NCBI GenBank assembly: GCA_023135745.1
Contig: JAGLSM010000078.1
Span: 1-7,872 of the forward strand
DNA length: 7,872 nucleotides
From: Spirochaetota bacterium
Lineage (GTDB): Bacteria > Spirochaetota > JAGLSM01
Reading direction: 5' to 3'
The notes below the pieces were generated by a model. The model made no database searches. It saw only the letters and a program-made list of their open reading frames with translations, and was not told the DNA's origin. Positions 5,722-7,872 of the stretch are shown in pieces. The position numbers and the translations under genes are program-made. Numbering within the stretch: the first letter of the stretch is position 1; each line of letters begins with the position of its first letter.

Positions 5722-5964
5722 ATGGCTGATGAATTAAATGAACTCAGACAGGAACTTGATGAGCTTGAAAAAGATCTTATCGATGCCAGGCAGGATCGCA
5801 AAGAAGTAGTAGAGGCATATAACAAGGCTATTGAAGAGGGTGACAAGGAAAAGCAGGAGATAATAGAAGAAGAAATTGAAGCCCTTGATGAAGAGATTAA
5901 ATGTATTCAGGATGAGATTAAGGATGTTGAAGAAGAACGCGACGAACTTGAGCGGCCTGAGTAG
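5722..5964 (+). CDS. Small, highly acidic coiled-coil protein
   Basis: Encodes 80 residues with a family I do not recognise. It is almost wholly alpha-helical coiled coil: hydrophobic residues (L, I, V) recur at three- and four-residue spacing over residues 5-33 and 47-76, with a short break near Gly40-Asp41 that could be a hairpin turn between two helices. By count there are 34 acidic residues (24 Glu, 10 Asp) against 12 basic, so the net charge is strongly negative, about -22. There is no signal peptide or membrane segment, so it should be cytoplasmic; one Cys (61) is present. GAGGAG five bases upstream and the promoter at 5667-5694 support real, perhaps strong, expression. It is transcribed divergently from the ssb-like gene. 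An antisense frame over the same DNA gives a low-complexity Phe/Leu product and is not credible. The function is unknown; a scaffold, chaperone-like or nucleic-acid-mimic role would be guesswork. Confidence 0.78.
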   Translation: MADELNELRQELDELEKDLIDARQDRKEVVEAYNKAIEEGDKEKQEIIEEEIEALDEEIKCIQDEIKDVEEERDELERPE

Positions 5965-6012
5965 GCGTCGTTCCACCAACTTATAAGAAAAGTCTCATAT
6001 AATAATACATCA

Positions 6013-6111
6013 GTTGCATAACCTGGTTTTTTGAAAAATGGTTGTTTGAGCAAATAAAACGTTGATTGCAGTAATTGGTCAAACAAGTCATCATTTGATT
6101 CTAGAAGGTTA
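6013..6111. mobile_element. Partial MITE-like copy in tandem with the full element
   Basis: This stretch starts with GTTGCATAACC and matches the left part of the next element over its first 38 bases with one indel, including TTTTTTGAA and TTGTTTGAG, 99 bp before the corresponding point. It also has the internal pair TTGTTTGA (6042-6049) and TCAAACAA (6079-6086). It has no right-hand terminal repeat of its own before the full element begins. It may be a truncated copy, or the outer left end of a 243-bp composite reaching 6255. Confidence 0.6.
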
Positions 6112-6255
6112 GTTGCATACCCCTATTTTTTTGAATAATGATTGTTTGAGTAAATAAATTCTGGAATAACAAATAAATTTTGTGTCAAACAAGCAGCTTT
6201 TTTAGGTAATAAATTTAATACGAGTTTCATTTTCAAAAAAATAGGGTTATGCAAC
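6112..6255. mobile_element. MITE-like element, 144 bp, with 24-bp terminal inverted repeats
   Basis: Positions 6112-6135 (starting GTTGCATACCCC) and 6232-6255 (ending TTATGCAAC) are inverted repeats with 23 of 24 bases matching, including matched seven-base T and A runs. Inside lies a second inverted pair, TTGTTTGA (6142-6149) and TCAAACAA (6185-6192). There is no transposase frame, so it would need one in trans. No clear target-site duplication is visible. I cannot assign it to a named insertion-sequence family. Open frames over it, including an antisense one of about 70 codons, are chance products of AT-rich DNA. Confidence 0.72.
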
Positions 6256-6301
6256 GTACTCATAAAAGATAAGAAGTATAATTTAAGTTGATAATTTACT
6301 T

Positions 6302-6359
6302 GTAAATAAAAAAAATGTAGAGACCTTGCATGCAAGGTCTCTACATTTTTTTTATTTAC
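6302..6359. terminator. Perfect 58-bp palindrome, terminator of tRNA-Val
   Basis: Positions 6302-6330 are the exact reverse complement of 6331-6359, with no spacer (centre TGCATGCA). The GC-containing core GTAGAGACCTTGCA is flanked by eight A on one side and eight T on the other, so it is a strong intrinsic terminator in both directions. It begins four bases beyond the 3' end of the minus-strand tRNA. On the other side it shields the tRNA from + strand transcription. The core resembles GTAGAGAC...GTCTCTAC palindromes that I recall as dispersed repeats in other phyla, which I cannot verify here. Confidence 0.82.
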
Positions 6360-6363
6360 CCTT

Positions 6364-6438
6364 TGGGCGATATAGGATTTGAACCTATGACTTCTTGCTT
6401 GTAAGGCAAGCGCTCTAAACCAACTGAGCTAATCGCCC
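6364..6438 (-). tRNA. tRNA-Val (anticodon UAC)
   Basis: The complementary strand folds as a full cloverleaf: acceptor GGGCGAT/ATCGCCC, D-arm GCTC...GAGC, anticodon stem CTTGC/GCAAG with loop CTTACAA, a five-base variable loop, and T-arm ATAGG/CCTAT with loop TTCAAAT. The anticodon TAC reads valine GUN codons, mainly GUA. The discriminator base is A (6364). CCA is not encoded (AAG follows), so the CCA end must be added by nucleotidyltransferase. Confidence 0.97.
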
Positions 6439-6450
6439 TTTAGTTACAGA

Positions 6451-6479
6451 AATCTAATCCGGCGGTGTTTTATGGTCAA
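6451..6479 (-). promoter_or_regulatory. Promoter of tRNA-Val
   Basis: On the minus strand TTGACC (6479-6474, five of six) is followed after 17 bp by TAGATT (6456-6451, four of six). This puts initiation about six bases before the tRNA 5' end at 6438. It lies wholly in the 47-bp gap after the TPR gene stop, so the tRNA has its own promoter rather than depending on the upstream gene. Confidence 0.55.
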
Positions 6480-6485
6480 GTATTT

Positions 6486-7835
6486 TTAAAGCTTTTTCAG
6501 TAAATCCGCGAGACCTTCTTTTTCTATCAGATCAATCGGTCTTGCGGCGGCAAACTCTTGTGCTACGGGAGAGAATTTTGTTGATGTAATACAAATTGCC
6601 CTGTTTGCGTTAACTGTTTTCATTTCTTCCTGAATTGACCTTATTAATTGTTCTGATATAGGCATATTTTCTCTTAAGATATATATAAGTCGGTTGCTTT
6701 TTTTTGTATTACGCCATTTTCCTTCCGCGTCTGTAGCAATAATTGTTACCATGTTTCCACTTTTGGATGAGAATTTTGCGATATCAAAACCCATTGACAA
6801 AACCAGATCGCGGCATATTTTTTCAAAAATCTGATTGGAAGCTGTGAGAAAATCCTTAAGATGGTCATCAGTTCTCAACTCCTGGTATATCGAAAGTTTT
6901 TCAAGGACATCGCTGTAGTTCGGTTTATAATTTGCGATTTTTTCCCATTGCTCTATCGCGGAGGAAAGATCTCTCATCTTTTCATAACATGACGCAAGAT
7001 TATACCTGATTGCGAGGGTTATATTGTCTTCTTCTATAGAGTCTTTGAGTCCTTGTTCAAATTCAATGACTGCTTTATTCAGGTCATTACTCTCAAGAAA
7101 ACAAAGCCCTTTCGCGAGACGTGCTTTTTGCGTAAATTCCGGATCCCGGGATGCATTGGTAAAACACTGTATTGCCTGATTATAATTATTGTTTGTTTTG
7201 TATATCATCCCGACATAATAATTTGCCTTGTACATCATTTTATCATATTGTATTGCCTGATTAAAATGAACTACAGATTCGCTTAGTTTTTTTGTATGGT
7301 AGAGTATGAGTCCTAAATAATAATGGCTTTCCGCGTGTTTGTTGTTAATGTTCAGTGACTTAAGGAAATACGCGTATGCGTTTTCAAGATAATTTCGTTC
7401 ATAAAAAATTTTAGCAATCTTAAAGAATACTTCAAAGTCAGCAGGATTAATTCTTGAAATAAGAAGGAATTCTTTTTGAGCTTCTTCGAGTTGTCCGAAA
7501 TGCAGAAAAATCTCCGCGAGGTAGTTTCTTACGTCTTCCTCTTTTGAATTATCACTGTACTTGTTTATTTTTGTAAGATACTTGAATTCAAGAAGGGCCT
7601 GCTCCATTTGATTTGAAAGAAAATAAGCCTTGCCCAGCAGGAAATGAGCTGTATGATTACGCTCGTTTTTTTCAAGTATTACCTGACATTCCCTTATTGC
7701 TTTTTTATACATTCCCGACTGGAGCATGGTAAATATTGAGTCGAGTTTTCTTGGACTCCATATCTGCCGTACAAAATAGATGATCAGTACAAGAAAGATT
7801 ACTCCTAGAACTGCTATGTAGATGCCTGGATCCAT
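6486..7835 (-). CDS. Membrane-anchored TPR protein with a degenerate Mrr-like C-terminal domain
   Basis: Encodes 449 residues. One transmembrane helix lies at residues 5-22, followed by basic residues (R23, K30), so the rest is predicted to face the cytoplasm. Residues about 32-306 form some seven or eight tetratricopeptide repeats (for example HTAHFLLGKAYFLSNQMEQA and HYYLGLILYHTKKLSESVVH), a protein-binding superhelix. Residues about 333-449 resemble an Mrr-type restriction endonuclease fold, best seen in RAICITSTKFSPVAQEFA (412-429) and PIDLIEKEGLADLLKKL (433-449). The Q-x-K of active Mrr enzymes is not found where expected (IYILREN, 384-390), nor is a clear G-x-D, so nuclease activity is doubtful and the domain may only bind. 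A longer GTG start at 7853 exists, but AGAGGGG (7845-7839) fits the ATG at 7835, and a -10 at 7863-7858 would put the transcript start next to the GTG. I chose 7835. Its partners are unknown. Confidence 0.85.
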   Translation of the reverse strand: MDPGIYIAVLGVIFLVLIIYFVRQIWSPRKLDSIFTMLQSGMYKKAIRECQVILEKNERNHTAHFLLGKAYFLSNQMEQALLEFKYLTKINKYSDNSKEEDVRNYLAEIFLHFGQLEEAQKEFLLISRINPADFEVFFKIAKIFYERNYLENAYAYFLKSLNINNKHAESHYYLGLILYHTKKLSESVVHFNQAIQYDKMMYKANYYVGMIYKTNNNYNQAIQCFTNASRDPEFTQKARLAKGLCFLESNDLNKAVIEFEQGLKDSIEEDNITLAIRYNLASCYEKMRDLSSAIEQWEKIANYKPNYSDVLEKLSIYQELRTDDHLKDFLTASNQIFEKICRDLVLSMGFDIAKFSSKSGNMVTIIATDAEGKWRNTKKSNRLIYILRENMPISEQLIRSIQEEMKTVNANRAICITSTKFSPVAQEFAAARPIDLIEKEGLADLLKKL

Positions 7836-7857
7836 ATTCCCCTCTTTTATCACTACT

Positions 7858-7863
7858 ATTATA
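7858..7863 (-). promoter_or_regulatory. -10 element of the TPR gene promoter
   Basis: On the minus strand this is a perfect TATAAT. A -35 at 16-18 bp would lie beyond the right end of the window, so the promoter cannot be completed. Initiation near 7851 would leave a leader of about 15 nt containing AGAGGGG before the ATG at 7835. Confidence 0.45.
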
Positions 7864-7872
7864 AATTAAATT

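Noticed and set aside
5734..5979. Minus-strand open frame antisense to the coiled-coil gene
   Set aside because: It is Phe/Leu-rich, as expected from the complement of Glu/Lys codons (GAA/AAG gives TTC/CTT), and lacks its own start signals; the + strand gene has promoter and ribosome binding site.
6013..6255. CRISPR array
   Set aside because: Only two direct-repeat-like copies exist, they are imperfect and 99 bp apart, and terminal inverted repeats explain the pattern better.
6123..6335. Minus-strand open frame of 70 codons across the MITE-like element
   Set aside because: It has no ribosome binding site, runs through both the terminal inverted repeat and half of the 58-bp palindrome, and its composition (rich in L, F, N, K) is what AT-rich non-coding DNA gives.
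7836..7853. GTG start at 7853 for the TPR protein
   Set aside because: It has no ribosome binding site and lies next to the transcript start predicted from the -10 at 7858-7863; the ATG at 7835 has AGAGGGG at the right distance and gives a compact membrane-anchor N-terminus.

Overview
The window is AT-rich bacterial DNA. Two Sec/lipobox lipoproteins, InlB-type B-repeats, a TPR protein with a degenerate Mrr-like tail and a short accessory-type SSB suggest a Gram-negative environmental lineage. Spirochaetota is my best guess, by family resemblance only; there is no rRNA or other phylogenetic marker.

Layout. From 199 to 2788 there are two unrelated lipoprotein genes on the + strand, each with its own expression signals and separated by a strong 17-bp terminator hairpin. 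The second (1367-2788) is a modular surface protein: lipid anchor, two B-repeats, then exactly seven 40-residue Asp-box repeats that look like one seven-bladed beta-propeller. From 2789 to 3150 there is no gene, but there is a cluster of repeat-type sequence: a perfect 21-bp inverted repeat, a 10-bp-period triplet and two copies of a 15-bp motif. From 3151 to 5153 a compact housekeeping operon birA-coaX-rimI makes biotin-protein ligase, type III pantothenate kinase and an N-alpha-acetyltransferase; birA and coaX overlap by 10 bp. The operon converges on a minus-strand gene at 5571-5200, with one hairpin between them.

That minus-strand gene reads as a single-stranded DNA-binding protein from start to end, except for one in-frame amber codon at the place where relatives usually carry Trp. 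It is either a very young pseudogene or a recoded gene. Divergent from it is a small, extremely acidic coiled-coil protein (5722-5964). From 5965 to 6300 there is no credible gene, but there is a MITE-like element with 24-bp terminal inverted repeats and a partial copy in tandem. A perfect 58-bp palindrome follows, which probably terminates the minus-strand tRNA-Val(UAC) at 6438-6364. The right end is a minus-strand gene for a membrane-anchored TPR protein ending in an Mrr-like domain that seems to have lost its catalytic residues.

How the parts work together: only birA-coaX-rimI forms a clear functional unit (two cofactor steps plus a protein-modification enzyme). The rest is a set of single genes with their own signals, separated by repeats. 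No defence system, CRISPR array or prophage is visible.
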